A stretch of DNA of 64,000 nt, taken from Parasedimentitalea marina. GTDB taxonomy: Bacteria > Pseudomonadota > Alphaproteobacteria > Rhodobacterales > Rhodobacteraceae. Position 1 is the stretch's first letter; each line of letters starts with the position of its first letter. The notes under the pieces are model-generated. The model had not been told where the DNA came from, did not search any database, and saw only the letters and a program-made list of their open reading frames with translations. Of the stretch, positions 55,861-64,000 are shown in pieces. Location: NCBI RefSeq assembly GCF_004006175.1, contig NZ_CP033219.1, forward strand, positions 1,240,001-1,304,000, read 5' to 3'. A program made the position numbers and the translations under genes.

Positions 55861-56286
55861 ATGGCTGTTTCTTTGCGCGACGCGCGGACTATTATTGAAA
55901 AGGCACTGGAAAAAGGTCGTGCGCTAGACCTGAACCCCTTGTCCGTTGTAGTGCTGGATGCTGGCGGGCATGTACAGGCCTTTGAACGTGAAGATGGCGC
56001 CGCGCCGGGGCGGTTTTCCATCGCCCATGGTAAAGCCTACGGTGCGGTGATGTTGGGCATGGCGGGAAGTGCCCAGATGGCACGGGCCGAGGCGCAGGGA
56101 TATTTCATGGCAGCGGTAAACGGAGTTTTCGGCGGACAGGTTATTCCGGTTCCGGGTGGCGTGCTGGTGCGCGACGATGCCGGTGTGGTGATTGGTGCGG
56201 TTGGGGTAACAGGCGACACCTCGGACAATGATGCAATTGCCGCATTGTTTGGAATAGAAGCCGCTGGTTTGGCGGGCGAAATCTAA
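55861..56286 (+). CDS. GlcG/HbpS-family heme-binding-type protein
   Basis: A 141-residue protein of the GlcG/HbpS family: VSLRDARTIIEKALEKG, VVVLDAGGHVQAFERED, IAHGKAYGAVMLG and the closing GAVGVTGDTSDNDAIA segment are all typical. HbpS homologues bind heme, while GlcG of glycolate operons has no settled role. The position after malate synthase G supports the GlcG connection. Confidence 0.85.
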   Translation: MAVSLRDARTIIEKALEKGRALDLNPLSVVVLDAGGHVQAFEREDGAAPGRFSIAHGKAYGAVMLGMAGSAQMARAEAQGYFMAAVNGVFGGQVIPVPGGVLVRDDAGVVIGAVGVTGDTSDNDAIAALFGIEAAGLAGEI

Positions 56287-56524
56287 TCCCGCTGTCTTAT
56301 TGAGGTTTGGGTCACCTGACCGGACACCACCCACATTGCTGACAAGGCGGTGTGGGTGTTTGCTTTTGCGGACTAATAGTTCGGTGATCGGCTTCAATCT
56401 TTGGGGTGACCGAAAACATAGTCTCTGTGCAGCGATGAACATCCGACTGCGCCGTGTTGGGGAGTTGCGAAGCATATCATCTTGGCGCTAGGTTCACACG
56501 ACTGGCTACAAACTGAGAACCACT

Positions 56525-57304
56525 ATGACACGCCCCCGCGTCGGTATTATCGGCAATTCCTACCTGATCAATGATCAATATCCTGCCCACGCGGGCGGCA
56601 CCATGAATTCCGAGGCTGTGGCCGAGGTGGCGGGGTGTATGCCCCTGTTAATTCCATCTGATCCGCGCTTTTTGTCAGTCGAAGAGCTTTTGGAAACCTT
56701 TGACGGATTTTTGCTGACCGGTGGTCGCCCCAACGTGCATCCTCAGGAGTACGGCGAGGCCGAGACCGCAGCCCATGGAGCGTTTGATCGGGCGCGCGAT
56801 GCAATTGCGCTGCCACTGGTTCGGGCCTGCGTGGAGCGGGGACAACCATTCTTTGGCATTTGCCGCGGGTTCCAAGAGGTGAATGTGGCGCTGGGTGGCA
56901 CATTATACCCCGAGATCCGCGATCTGCCGGGACGGATGAACCACAGGATGCCTCCCAATGGCAGCCTGGAAGAGAAATTTGCTCTGCGCCATGTTGTGGA
57001 AATGAGCGACGGCGGTGTGTTTCACAAAATGTTGGGTGCGCGTGAGGTGATGACAAACACTTTGCACGGGCAGGGCATCAAAACCCCGGGCGCACGCATT
57101 GTCATCGATGGCACTGCCAAGGATGGCACGCCTGAGGCCACATATGTCAGGGATGCGCCGGGATTTTCGTTGGCTGTGCAATGGCACCCAGAGTGGGATG
57201 CGATAAATGACCCGGTGTCTCGGCCTCTTTTTCAGGCCTTTGGAGCGGCGGTGCATGCCTGGGCTGCGGGAGAGCGAGCTGGAGGCCAATTGAATTCAGC
57301 CTGA
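56525..57304 (+). CDS. gamma-glutamyl-gamma-aminobutyrate hydrolase-like (class I GATase)
   Basis: A 259-residue protein of the PuuD-type peptidase C26 family. The nucleophile elbow FFGICRGFQEVN gives Cys113, and VQWHPEW (His and Glu, about 218-224) completes the triad. TGGRPNVHPQEYG and ALGGTLYPEI are typical surrounding segments. The family cleaves gamma-glutamyl bonds, for example in polyamine breakdown. No polyamine genes lie next to it, so the substrate is open. Confidence 0.88.
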   Translation: MTRPRVGIIGNSYLINDQYPAHAGGTMNSEAVAEVAGCMPLLIPSDPRFLSVEELLETFDGFLLTGGRPNVHPQEYGEAETAAHGAFDRARDAIALPLVRACVERGQPFFGICRGFQEVNVALGGTLYPEIRDLPGRMNHRMPPNGSLEEKFALRHVVEMSDGGVFHKMLGAREVMTNTLHGQGIKTPGARIVIDGTAKDGTPEATYVRDAPGFSLAVQWHPEWDAINDPVSRPLFQAFGAAVHAWAAGERAGGQLNSA

Positions 57305-57620
57305 TCCATGGGGTGGTTTTTGCGGTCGACGTTGCAGATTAAAAAATCGCAAATTGGTGTTGTCTGGTATTTTGGTCTGTCCCAAAGTTTCAAAAATTGA
57401 ACTGTAGTGACAGTAGATGTGAGTGGTTTGAAGTAATTTTTTAAATTTCTCCACTTTTTGATGCTTGCGTGGGTTTGCCGTATCAGGGCGAGGGGGATGA
57501 GTTGCACCGTGACATTAAGTCAGCAAACCTCTGCCGTAACACCTGTTTTCGTTCAAATTTTACTTGCTATGACGCTCTGGTAGTTTATCCGGATGCTAAG
57601 CAACGACAAAAAGCAGGCGC
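57305..57620. other. 316-nt gap without a gene
   Basis: This gap precedes the desaturase gene. The part from 57395 to 57465 is AT-rich with T runs. I see no complete gene, no strong hairpin and no promoter with two good boxes; TTGCTA with TATCCG 16 nt on (about 57568-57595) is a weak candidate. Confidence 0.4.
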
Positions 57621-58655
57621 ATGACCCAATCCACTGATCAATCCCGGACGCAACCCGGCGCGCTTTCAGCGCGCGATTGGGTTAAAACATTGGCCAAATA
57701 CCGTGAGCCGAACCAGTTGCGAAGCGCCTTTGAGCTGGCCGTGACTGTTGGCCCTTTTGTCTTACTCTGGGCACTGGCCTGGTGGTCGATGTCGATCAGT
57801 TACTGGCTGACGTTTGGAATTTCACTGGTCAATGCCCTGTTCTTGCTGCGCCTGTTTACAATTCAGCATGATTGCGGCCATGGCTCGTTCTTTAAAAACC
57901 GCTATGTCAGTGACTGGGTTGGACGTATTATCGGAGTGCTGACGCTGACACCCTACGACGTGTGGCGCCGTACTCATTCGGCACATCACAGTGCGTCTGG
58001 AAACTTGGGTAAACGGGGAATGGGCGATATCCACACTTTGACTGTTGCCGAGTATAACGAACTTAATGGCTTTAACCGCCTGATGTACCGGGTTTATCGT
58101 AACCCAGTGACCCTGTTCGGATTTGGACCCAGCTATTTGTTCTTTGTGCAGAACCGGGTTCCATTGGGACTGATGAACAGCCTGCGTTACTGGGTCAGCG
58201 CCATGGGCACCAACGTTGCGATTGTCGTGGCATTGCTGGTGATCTGGTATTTTGGCGGTCTGGCCCCTGTGCTGCTGATCTTTGTGCCTTCGACCCTGTT
58301 GGCAGCGACTGCTGGCATGTGGCTGTTTTATGTGCAGCACCAGTTTGAAGACACCCGCTGGGAGCAGGACGAGGACTGGCAGCTGCATGATGCCGCGCTG
58401 CATGGCAGCTCGCACTATGTCCTGCCATCTGTGCTGCAGTGGTTCAGCGCCAATATCGGCATTCACCATGTGCACCACCTGTACAGCCGGATCCCGTTCT
58501 ATCGGCTGACAGAGGTGTTGCGCGACCACAATGTGTTGGCCGAAAGCAACAAGATGACTGTCCGCGAAAGCCTGGCTTGTGCGCGACTACATCTGTGGGA
58601 TGAGAAAAGCAGCCAACTGCTGTCGTTTTCGCAGGCGCGGCTGATGTATGGCTAA
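57621..58655 (+). CDS. membrane fatty acid desaturase
   Basis: A 344-residue integral membrane di-iron enzyme. The three histidine boxes are intact: H83-D-C-G-H87, H119-x-x-H-H123 (RRTHSAHH) and HVHHLYSR near residue 278. Four membrane segments surround them. The pattern places it with acyl-lipid or acyl-CoA desaturases that introduce cis double bonds (delta-12/omega-3-like box spacing). The exact regiospecificity cannot be told. A strong bidirectional terminator follows. Confidence 0.9.
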   Translation: MTQSTDQSRTQPGALSARDWVKTLAKYREPNQLRSAFELAVTVGPFVLLWALAWWSMSISYWLTFGISLVNALFLLRLFTIQHDCGHGSFFKNRYVSDWVGRIIGVLTLTPYDVWRRTHSAHHSASGNLGKRGMGDIHTLTVAEYNELNGFNRLMYRVYRNPVTLFGFGPSYLFFVQNRVPLGLMNSLRYWVSAMGTNVAIVVALLVIWYFGGLAPVLLIFVPSTLLAATAGMWLFYVQHQFEDTRWEQDEDWQLHDAALHGSSHYVLPSVLQWFSANIGIHHVHHLYSRIPFYRLTEVLRDHNVLAESNKMTVRESLACARLHLWDEKSSQLLSFSQARLMYG

Positions 58656-58681
58656 CTGGTCAGGATGACCACTGATTTTCT

Positions 58682-58717
58682 AAAAGCACCGCAACCCGAA
58701 AGGGCTGCGGTGCTTTT
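58682..58717. terminator. bidirectional terminator
   Basis: Perfect 12-bp stem AAAAGCACCGCA/TGCGGTGCTTTT with an inner CCC-GAAA-GGG stem-loop. T runs on both strands let it serve the desaturase gene (+) and the RTX/Hint gene (-), whose stops are 26 and 3 nt away. Confidence 0.9.
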
Positions 58718-58719
58718 AT

Positions 58720-60789
58720 TTAGGCCGCGAGCAGCTGGCCTTCGTGTGACTTGAGGCACAGGCGAGCGGTATCGCCAAAGGCACCCGCATGGCTGCGAAG
58801 CTCGGGGAACAGAGTGAACATTTCATCCCGCCCAGCGTCGCTGAGGGCGCCCAGGGCCTGATCGCCGGGGTAGAAGCTTTCTGTGGGCGCCCCATTGGCA
58901 TAGATCACCTGGTGCTGGTCCAACATAAGATGCGTATATGTGACCAGACCGCCCGTGCGGCGGGTGACGGCCGGGCTGCCCAGCAGGTGTTGCGCCGCTA
59001 CCAGCACCTCGTCGCTGCCAAACAGCATCTGGGCGCGTGCGCCGCTCCACAGCAGCCGGTGTTGTGGCGACACGAGCAGCGAGGCGCTGGCATCAGGCAA
59101 TAGGGCCTGTGAGATCTCGATCGGTGCAAAGCTGCCTTGGGCGGCTACAGTGCGGCTGCCGACCCATCGCAGCGGTTGCAGGCCATGATCGCGGGTGACG
59201 ATCAGATCGCCAATGGACAGTGTCTCGATGGGACGAGGGCCATAGGCTGTGTCGATCAGGGTGCCGGGGGTAAAACAGATGATGTTTTCGATCCCCGAGA
59301 AGGTCACCAGGGTCCCATCGAGCAATTCTACGGTGCCGGCCATCTCATCCACAGTGTTTGTGGTCAGGATCAGAGTTGAAAGATCCGCATTTCCGTTCAA
59401 ATCCAGAGTATCGCCGCCGGTTTCGCCTCCCTCGCCCCCGTCAATGGTAATCGTTGAGCTTCCTGCGTCGCCAGTGTCTGTCAGAATGAAAAGATCGTCG
59501 CCATCACCGCCTTGGGCACTGTCGCCTTCGCCGGTGTTGATCGTGTCATTCCCGCTGCCTCCGTCCAGCGTGTCGCTACCTTGGCCGCCTGAAATCAGAT
59601 CATCACCGCCCTCGCCAAAAATCGCATCATTGCCCAGGCCGCCGTTTAGCTCGTCATTGCCGGGTGGATTTGCAATGGTGTCAAAGAACACGTCACTGAC
59701 CCAGACCGCCTGAGTCCCGTCGAGTCCGTTTTCGTAGATGATTTCGATTTCAGCAACGGGACCGGCGATTTCGACCAACATTGAGCCGGTTTGATCTGCT
59801 GCACTTTCGCCGGCATTGCCCGCAGTGACAGTATTGCCGCTGATTGTATCCGTGTTGGCACCGTTGTCTGCCACTGTCAGGGTCACCGAAACAGGATTGC
59901 CATCAGCATCGTATGCATTGACCGTTACAACGTCACGGTGATTACCCGAGCCAAAGTCGATGTCACTGATGCGGAAAACAACGTTTTCGACCTCGTCCAT
60001 CACATCCGAGCTGCTATTGGCCGCAAAGTTGATGGTGGTGGTCGATGTCGCCCCGTCACCATTACCGTATAGATATAACGAGGAGGTGTCGTTGAAGCTC
60101 TCGCCTCCGCCGACATAGATTGTGTCACTGGTTTCAAGAGAGAACTGAGGTGAATTATTGCCATCACTGGAAAAGCTGACTGAAACGTCGACTTGTCCTG
60201 TGGTTTGAGTGAACCCCGAGCTGATGTCTTGCTCATCACTGCCCTGGGCGTCCCAGTTCAGCGATTCAACCGTCGAGACGCTACCGTCACCATAAATGAT
60301 GTCATCTCCGGTGCCGCCGTTTACGGTGTCGTTGCCGCTGCCACCATAGACCCAGTCGTTGCCGGGGCCGGTTCTGATGTCGTCATTACCCGCATTGCCA
60401 TAAACAAGGTCTGCATTGTCTGGCGTATCATTGACGCTATCACCGTCGCTGTCGGTGTAACTGCCGTTGATAACATCATCACCTGAGGTCCCATCAACCT
60501 GGTGACTGGGAATGGCGCTGTAGCTGGGGGCCGTAACAACATCGGCGCTGGTTAGGGTGTCGACCTCGCCATAGGACGGAACGAAATAGACATTGCCATC
60601 TGAGGCGAGATAATACTGGCCGGGCTCTAACGTGTCCGTGTAACTGGTGCCACCGTCGACACCGGTAAAGACCCACTGGCCTGATCCCAGGTCGGTGTCG
60701 GTGGCAAAAGATGTCCATGCGCCGCCTATGACGTCATCGACGCCTAGGGCTCCGTCTGCACCTAGGGATACCAGATAACCGCTTGGCAT
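58720..60789 (-). CDS. RTX-repeat protein with Hint domain
   Basis: A 689-residue acidic protein without a visible N-terminal signal peptide, as expected for type I secretion. Two blocks of calcium-binding nonapeptide repeats (GGxGNDxxx) lie at about 130-170 and 385-435. Between them is a beta-rich part of unknown function (about 175-375). A Hint_2 domain starts at Cys505 ([17 protein letters not shown]) and includes VSPQHRLLW and ends near 650. Such Hint domains relate to intein/hedgehog autoprocessing, but whether this one cleaves is unknown. No transporter genes are adjacent. Confidence 0.88.
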   Translation of the reverse strand: MPSGYLVSLGADGALGVDDVIGGAWTSFATDTDLGSGQWVFTGVDGGTSYTDTLEPGQYYLASDGNVYFVPSYGEVDTLTSADVVTAPSYSAIPSHQVDGTSGDDVINGSYTDSDGDSVNDTPDNADLVYGNAGNDDIRTGPGNDWVYGGSGNDTVNGGTGDDIIYGDGSVSTVESLNWDAQGSDEQDISSGFTQTTGQVDVSVSFSSDGNNSPQFSLETSDTIYVGGGESFNDTSSLYLYGNGDGATSTTTINFAANSSSDVMDEVENVVFRISDIDFGSGNHRDVVTVNAYDADGNPVSVTLTVADNGANTDTISGNTVTAGNAGESAADQTGSMLVEIAGPVAEIEIIYENGLDGTQAVWVSDVFFDTIANPPGNDELNGGLGNDAIFGEGGDDLISGGQGSDTLDGGSGNDTINTGEGDSAQGGDGDDLFILTDTGDAGSSTITIDGGEGGETGGDTLDLNGNADLSTLILTTNTVDEMAGTVELLDGTLVTFSGIENIICFTPGTLIDTAYGPRPIETLSIGDLIVTRDHGLQPLRWVGSRTVAAQGSFAPIEISQALLPDASASLLVSPQHRLLWSGARAQMLFGSDEVLVAAQHLLGSPAVTRRTGGLVTYTHLMLDQHQVIYANGAPTESFYPGDQALGALSDAGRDEMFTLFPELRSHAGAFGDTARLCLKSHEGQLLAA

Positions 60790-61014
60790 GGATCGACCTC
60801 ACTTCTGTGTCGCCGGGACTCGGCGTTAGGGATTTGTTAACCTTGTTAGAGACCCTGAGTGGCCGAAATTTGTGCGCAACATGATGACTTTGCGGCGCGA
60901 TGCCTAACCTATGCCGCAATTCCTGCGACGGGCTGTGGCCAGGTGCTGGGGAAGGCAAAATCCGCTCTGAGGTGGCAACGGGGATTGCAGGATAGTCCTT
61001 TATTGGTCGCGGCA
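60790..61014. other. gap upstream of the RTX/Hint gene
   Basis: The stretch between the RTX/Hint start and the terminator of the hydroxylase operon carries the promoter region for the minus-strand RTX/Hint gene. No convincing gene is seen; the short plus-strand frames have no domain. Confidence 0.4.
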
Positions 61015-61015
61015 G

Positions 61016-61048
61016 ACACAAAAACGGCGCGCCAATCCTGGCGCGCCG
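61016..61048 (-). terminator. terminator after the molybdenum hydroxylase genes
   Basis: Perfect 10-bp stem CGGCGCGCCA/TGGCGCGCCG with loop ATCC; read on the minus strand TTTTTGTGTC follows. It lies 24 nt beyond the large-subunit stop. The stem core is the same GGCGCGCCA as in the cobT terminator. Confidence 0.85.
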
Positions 61049-61072
61049 CATCAACGATCTTGGGAAACAAGT

Positions 61073-63313
61073 TTAGACCATGATGTCAAAATCATGCATC
61101 AGTGGCAGTCGCCGCGCACGTTTTCCCGTCAGGTCAAAGATCGCATTGGTCAGGGCCGGTGCTGCGGGCGGTGTGCCGGGCTCGCCTGCGCCGCCCAGAT
61201 GCTTTTGGGTCTCTAGCACCCGCACTTCGGTCTGTGGCATTGTGTGCATGCGCAACGCGTCATAGTCGGGGAAATTGCCTTGCTCGACCTCACCATCGGC
61301 AAAGGTAATCTCGCCGAAACAGGCAGCGGACAGACCGTAAGCCATTCCGCCGAACATCTGCGCCTTGACGGTTTCAGGATCCAGCGCCACCCCCATGTCG
61401 CAGGCAATCCAAGCCTTGTTGATACGGATGCTGCCATCGTCATCGACCACTTCGATCACCTCGGCAACGGGTGTGCCAAAACTGTAGCACATGGCCACTC
61501 CGCGCCCGACGCCATCCGGAGTTTTACCAGTCCAGCCGGACATTTCCTTGACCGCCTCTAGCACACCAGCAGCTGGGGCCCATTCTGTGCGCGCCAGAGC
61601 CAACCTGAACTCCAGTGGGTCGGTGCCAGCTTCGTGGGCCATCTCATCGATGAAGCTTTCGACAAAGAAACCGTTGAAGGAATTGCCAACCGAGCGCCAG
61701 AATCCAACCGGGATCTTGATATCACTTAGGTGGCCGCTCATCCGGAAGTTGGGGATTGCGTAGGGCGGGTTAAAGAAACCTTCAACGTGGACCTTGTCGG
61801 GGCCACCAGCCGGCAGACCAGCAATCCGGTCCATGAATTGCACAGTGGACGAGGCGGCAGCGACCTGGCCGTCCATCAGCACCGCCACGCCATCCTTGAT
61901 CGCGCCGCGCATGCGGGCAATTGCACCAGGGCGGTAGAAGTCATGGCGCATGTCTTCTTCGCGCGACCAGGTCAATTGCACGGGAACGCCTGGCATTTGT
62001 TTTGCAAGGCGGGTCGCCAGAACCGAGAAATCCAGCTCGACGCGGCGACCAAAACCACCGCCGAGATAGGTGGTGTGCAGGTCGACCTGTTCGCTATCCA
62101 GACCGGCCTCTTCGGCGCATCGGCTTAGAATGATGGTTGGCATCTGGTTGCCACACCAAACAGTCAGCTTGTTGCCCTCATACAATGCTGTGGCGTTCAT
62201 CGGCTCCATGGTGGCATGGGCCAAATACGGCAGCTGGTACTCGGCACTGATTTCGCTTGCACCCTCGGGCAGCTGGTCCACATCACCGTCGTCGCGCATG
62301 GTCGAGTTAGGTGCCTCGTCAAAAGCCTTGGATATATGGGCAAAGATCTGATCGGTTTCCGGTGGGTAGGGGGCCTCTTGCCAATCGACGTTGATCGCTT
62401 CCACCGCCTGCATCGCCAGCCAGGTGTTGCTGGCCACCACGGCCACGCCATCGCCCATATCGACGATCTTCTCAACTCCGGGCATGGACTGCGCCTCACT
62501 GGCGTCAAAGCTGTTCATGCCCGCACCCAGACGCGGGTTCATCCGCACCGAGGCGAATTTCAGGCCCGGCTGACGCACATCGATGCCAAATTCGGCGGTG
62601 CCCGTGGCTTTCTCAACCATATCGACGCGTGGCTGCGATTTACCCAACAGGCGCCATTCGCTGCTTGGTCGCAACTCGGCTTTGATCGGGTCCAGTTTGC
62701 CCGCATCCATCGCCAGCTCAGAATAGCTGAGCGTGGTGCCATCGGGGGCCTGAACCATCCCGTTGGCGGTCTTCAATTGGTCGCGGTCAAGGCCCAACCG
62801 ATTGGCGGCGGCCTGTTTCAGGGTCTCGCGTGCTGATGCGCCGGCATGCCGCATACGGGTATAGCCGTCTTTCATCGAGGTTGAGCCACCGGTCCCTTGC
62901 AGATTCAGGGTTCTCGCCAGAACTCCAAGCGTCTCGCCCAGGGAATGTTGAAAATCACTGACGTTATAGCCGCGGTTTGGCAGAGCGTCGCCAATGAAGG
63001 CGCTGTTGTAATAGGCGGCAGCGGCGGGGCCATGTAGCACCCGAACGGCGTCCAGTTCCACGTCCAGCTCTTCGGCGATCAGCGCGGCCCAGGTGGTTTT
63101 TACCCCCTGGCCCATTTCAGCGCGCGGGGCGAACAGGGTGACGCCTTGCTGGTCGATCAGCACAAAGGGACTTAGGGCTGTTTCACCTTCGCCAGGGCTT
63201 AGCGGATTGGGGGCTGGGCGGCTGACGTAATAGGCGCCAAAGGCGACGCCACCGACGATGGCGGCAGATCCGATCAGGAAGGTGCGGCGGGCGATTTTTC
63301 CGATGCTGGCCAT
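61073..63313 (-). CDS. xanthine dehydrogenase-family molybdenum hydroxylase, large subunit
   Basis: A 746-residue molybdopterin-binding subunit of the IorB-like type. The N-terminus has a twin-arginine signal (ARRTFLIG followed by a hydrophobic stretch), so the folded enzyme probably goes to the periplasm. GGGFGRRVELD binds the cofactor, and LGGAGEPGTPPAAPAL near the C-terminus carries the catalytic Glu of the family. It pairs with the 2Fe-2S subunit 3 nt away. No FAD subunit is present, as in the two-subunit isoquinoline or aldehyde oxidoreductase group. The substrate is unknown. Confidence 0.92.
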   Translation of the reverse strand: MASIGKIARRTFLIGSAAIVGGVAFGAYYVSRPAPNPLSPGEGETALSPFVLIDQQGVTLFAPRAEMGQGVKTTWAALIAEELDVELDAVRVLHGPAAAAYYNSAFIGDALPNRGYNVSDFQHSLGETLGVLARTLNLQGTGGSTSMKDGYTRMRHAGASARETLKQAAANRLGLDRDQLKTANGMVQAPDGTTLSYSELAMDAGKLDPIKAELRPSSEWRLLGKSQPRVDMVEKATGTAEFGIDVRQPGLKFASVRMNPRLGAGMNSFDASEAQSMPGVEKIVDMGDGVAVVASNTWLAMQAVEAINVDWQEAPYPPETDQIFAHISKAFDEAPNSTMRDDGDVDQLPEGASEISAEYQLPYLAHATMEPMNATALYEGNKLTVWCGNQMPTIILSRCAEEAGLDSEQVDLHTTYLGGGFGRRVELDFSVLATRLAKQMPGVPVQLTWSREEDMRHDFYRPGAIARMRGAIKDGVAVLMDGQVAAASSTVQFMDRIAGLPAGGPDKVHVEGFFNPPYAIPNFRMSGHLSDIKIPVGFWRSVGNSFNGFFVESFIDEMAHEAGTDPLEFRLALARTEWAPAAGVLEAVKEMSGWTGKTPDGVGRGVAMCYSFGTPVAEVIEVVDDDGSIRINKAWIACDMGVALDPETVKAQMFGGMAYGLSAACFGEITFADGEVEQGNFPDYDALRMHTMPQTEVRVLETQKHLGGAGEPGTPPAAPALTNAIFDLTGKRARRLPLMHDFDIMV

Positions 63314-63316
63314 GCT

Positions 63317-63781
63317 TCAGACTTCTTTCATTTTTGATGCGGCGGTGTGCACCGCAGCGCGGATACGTGGATAGGTGCCACAGCGGCACAGGTTGCCCTG
63401 CATGGCCTCGTCGATGTCAGCATCCGTGGGCGAGGGGTTCTCGGCCAGAAGGCTGGCGGCCTGCATGATCTGGCCAGACTGACAATATCCACATTGTGCG
63501 ACCTGATGGTCGACCCAGGCCTGTTGGATCACCGCCATGGCGCCGGGTTTGCCGAGCCCCTCGATGGTGGTGATGTCTCCGTCTACATCCCCCAGAGCCA
63601 CCTGGCACGAGCGCACGGCCACGCCGTCGATATGCACGGTGCAGGCGCCGCAGGCCGCGACGCCGCAGCCGTATTTGGTGCCGGTCAGCCCGACGTTATC
63701 GCGCAGGACCCACAACAGGGGGACGTCGTCAGGCAGATCCACTTGATGGGATTTTCCATTGATGCGAAGGCGGGTCGACAT
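63317..63781 (-). CDS. 2Fe-2S subunit of molybdenum hydroxylase
   Basis: A 154-residue small subunit. The plant-ferredoxin-type cluster is held by Cys39, 44, 47 and 59 ([11 protein letters not shown]), and the second cluster near the molybdenum cofactor by Cys97, 100, 132 and 134 (QCGYC, LCRCG). It is the first gene of a two-gene operon with the large subunit and is divergent from a TetR regulator. Confidence 0.95.
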   Translation of the reverse strand: MSTRLRINGKSHQVDLPDDVPLLWVLRDNVGLTGTKYGCGVAACGACTVHIDGVAVRSCQVALGDVDGDITTIEGLGKPGAMAVIQQAWVDHQVAQCGYCQSGQIMQAASLLAENPSPTDADIDEAMQGNLCRCGTYPRIRAAVHTAASKMKEV

Positions 63782-63809
63782 GGCGGTATACTCTCTGCTG
63801 TGCGGGTGC

Positions 63810-63848
63810 TGACAAAATGATCAGTAAATGTCAGGATGTCAATTGACA
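63810..63848. promoter_or_regulatory. candidate TetR operators
   Basis: A perfect 12-bp palindrome TGTCAATTGACA (63837-63848) lies 30 nt before the TetR start. A further pair of the same half-sites, TGACA (63810) and TGTCA (63829), is next to it. The sites are well placed to control both the TetR gene and the hydroxylase genes. Confidence 0.55.
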
Positions 63849-63878
63849 AATTTCAGGAAGAATGTCAGAAGCGGTTTT

Positions 63879-64000
63879 ATGATCAAAGCAAGTGATGACC
63901 CCAAGCAGCAGGCGATCCTGGAATCCGCATGGGCGGCCTTTTCGACCTATGGATTCCGCAAGACATCGATGGATGACATAGCCCGGGGTGCGGGCATGTC
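63879..64000 (+). CDS. TetR-family transcriptional regulator, 5' part
   Basis: The first 40 residues are visible before the window ends. They carry the start of a TetR DNA-binding domain: QAILESAWAAFSTYGFRKTS, then MDDIARGAGMS leading to the recognition helix. It is divergent from the hydroxylase operon, with palindromes between, and likely represses it. Confidence 0.85.
   Translation, partial: MIKASDDPKQQAILESAWAAFSTYGFRKTSMDDIARGAGM

Noticed and set aside
59249..59713. Plus-strand open frames opposite the RTX repeats
   Set aside because: The S/P-rich frames result from reading the Gly/Asp repeats backwards; no independent signal supports them.
59520..60480. Tandem DNA repeats in the RTX gene as a possible CRISPR or satellite
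   Set aside because: The repeats are codons of the calcium-binding nonapeptides, vary in sequence and stay in frame.
1..64000. tRNA or rRNA genes, CRISPR arrays, insertion sequences, phage genes
   Set aside because: I saw no cloverleaf-like tRNA sequence, no regular spacer arrays, no transposase or integrase and no phage structural genes. Very short RNA genes could have been missed by eye.

Overview
The window is chromosomal DNA from an alphaproteobacterium, most likely a marine Roseobacter-group member of the Rhodobacterales. The evidence is the gene order of the cell-wall/division (dcw) cluster with DUF2484 genes between murC and murB, the cobS/cobT aerobic cobaltochelatase genes, a BolA/DnaJ-like/DUF4177 group, GC-rich codon use and the form of the intergenic terminators. 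The genus cannot be fixed from the sequence. I found no rRNA, tRNA, CRISPR array, insertion sequence or prophage. Most of the window is core genome.

Region 1 (1-25277) is an almost complete dcw cluster read left to right: ftsL (3' end), ftsI, murE, murF, mraY, a TPR protein, murD, a reverse-strand HI0933-type flavoprotein, ftsW, murG, murC, two DUF2484 genes, a small membrane protein, murB, ddl, ftsQ, ftsA, ftsZ, then lpxC, bamD and recN. Together these supply the cytoplasmic and lipid-linked steps of peptidoglycan synthesis, the divisome core, the committed step of lipid A synthesis and an outer-membrane assembly lipoprotein. Start/stop overlaps (ATGA) show tight coupling at ftsL-ftsI, murE-murF, murG-murC and the DUF2484 pair. 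A good sigma70-like promoter lies about 300 nt upstream of ftsZ.

Region 2 (25278-37158) holds a CLC chloride channel, a LysR regulator, a DUF427 protein, an M24 aminopeptidase, and the operon cobS - racemase-like gene - cobT on the minus strand. The racemase-like protein lacks both catalytic cysteines of its family. A DEAD-box helicase with a DbpA-type RNA-binding domain and a repetitive basic tail follows.

Region 3 (37283-45656) is the most accessory-looking part. It has three HxlR-type regulators, each divergent from a VOC or membrane-protein gene, and each intergenic gap has its own palindrome or iterated repeat. The clearest is three direct repeats with an exact 18-bp period at 43907-43952. 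Between them are dnaJ-like, bolA, DUF4177, pepT and gatB genes.

Region 4 (45771-64000) holds tex, three uncharacterised genes, pepN, malate synthase G with a GlcG-like gene, a class I glutamine-amidotransferase-like hydrolase, a fatty acid desaturase, a secreted-type RTX/Hint protein, and a two-subunit molybdenum hydroxylase divergent from a TetR regulator cut by the window end. I see no clearly new multi-gene system. The best leads are the HxlR modules with their operators and the cysteine-less racemase homologue inside the cobaltochelatase operon.
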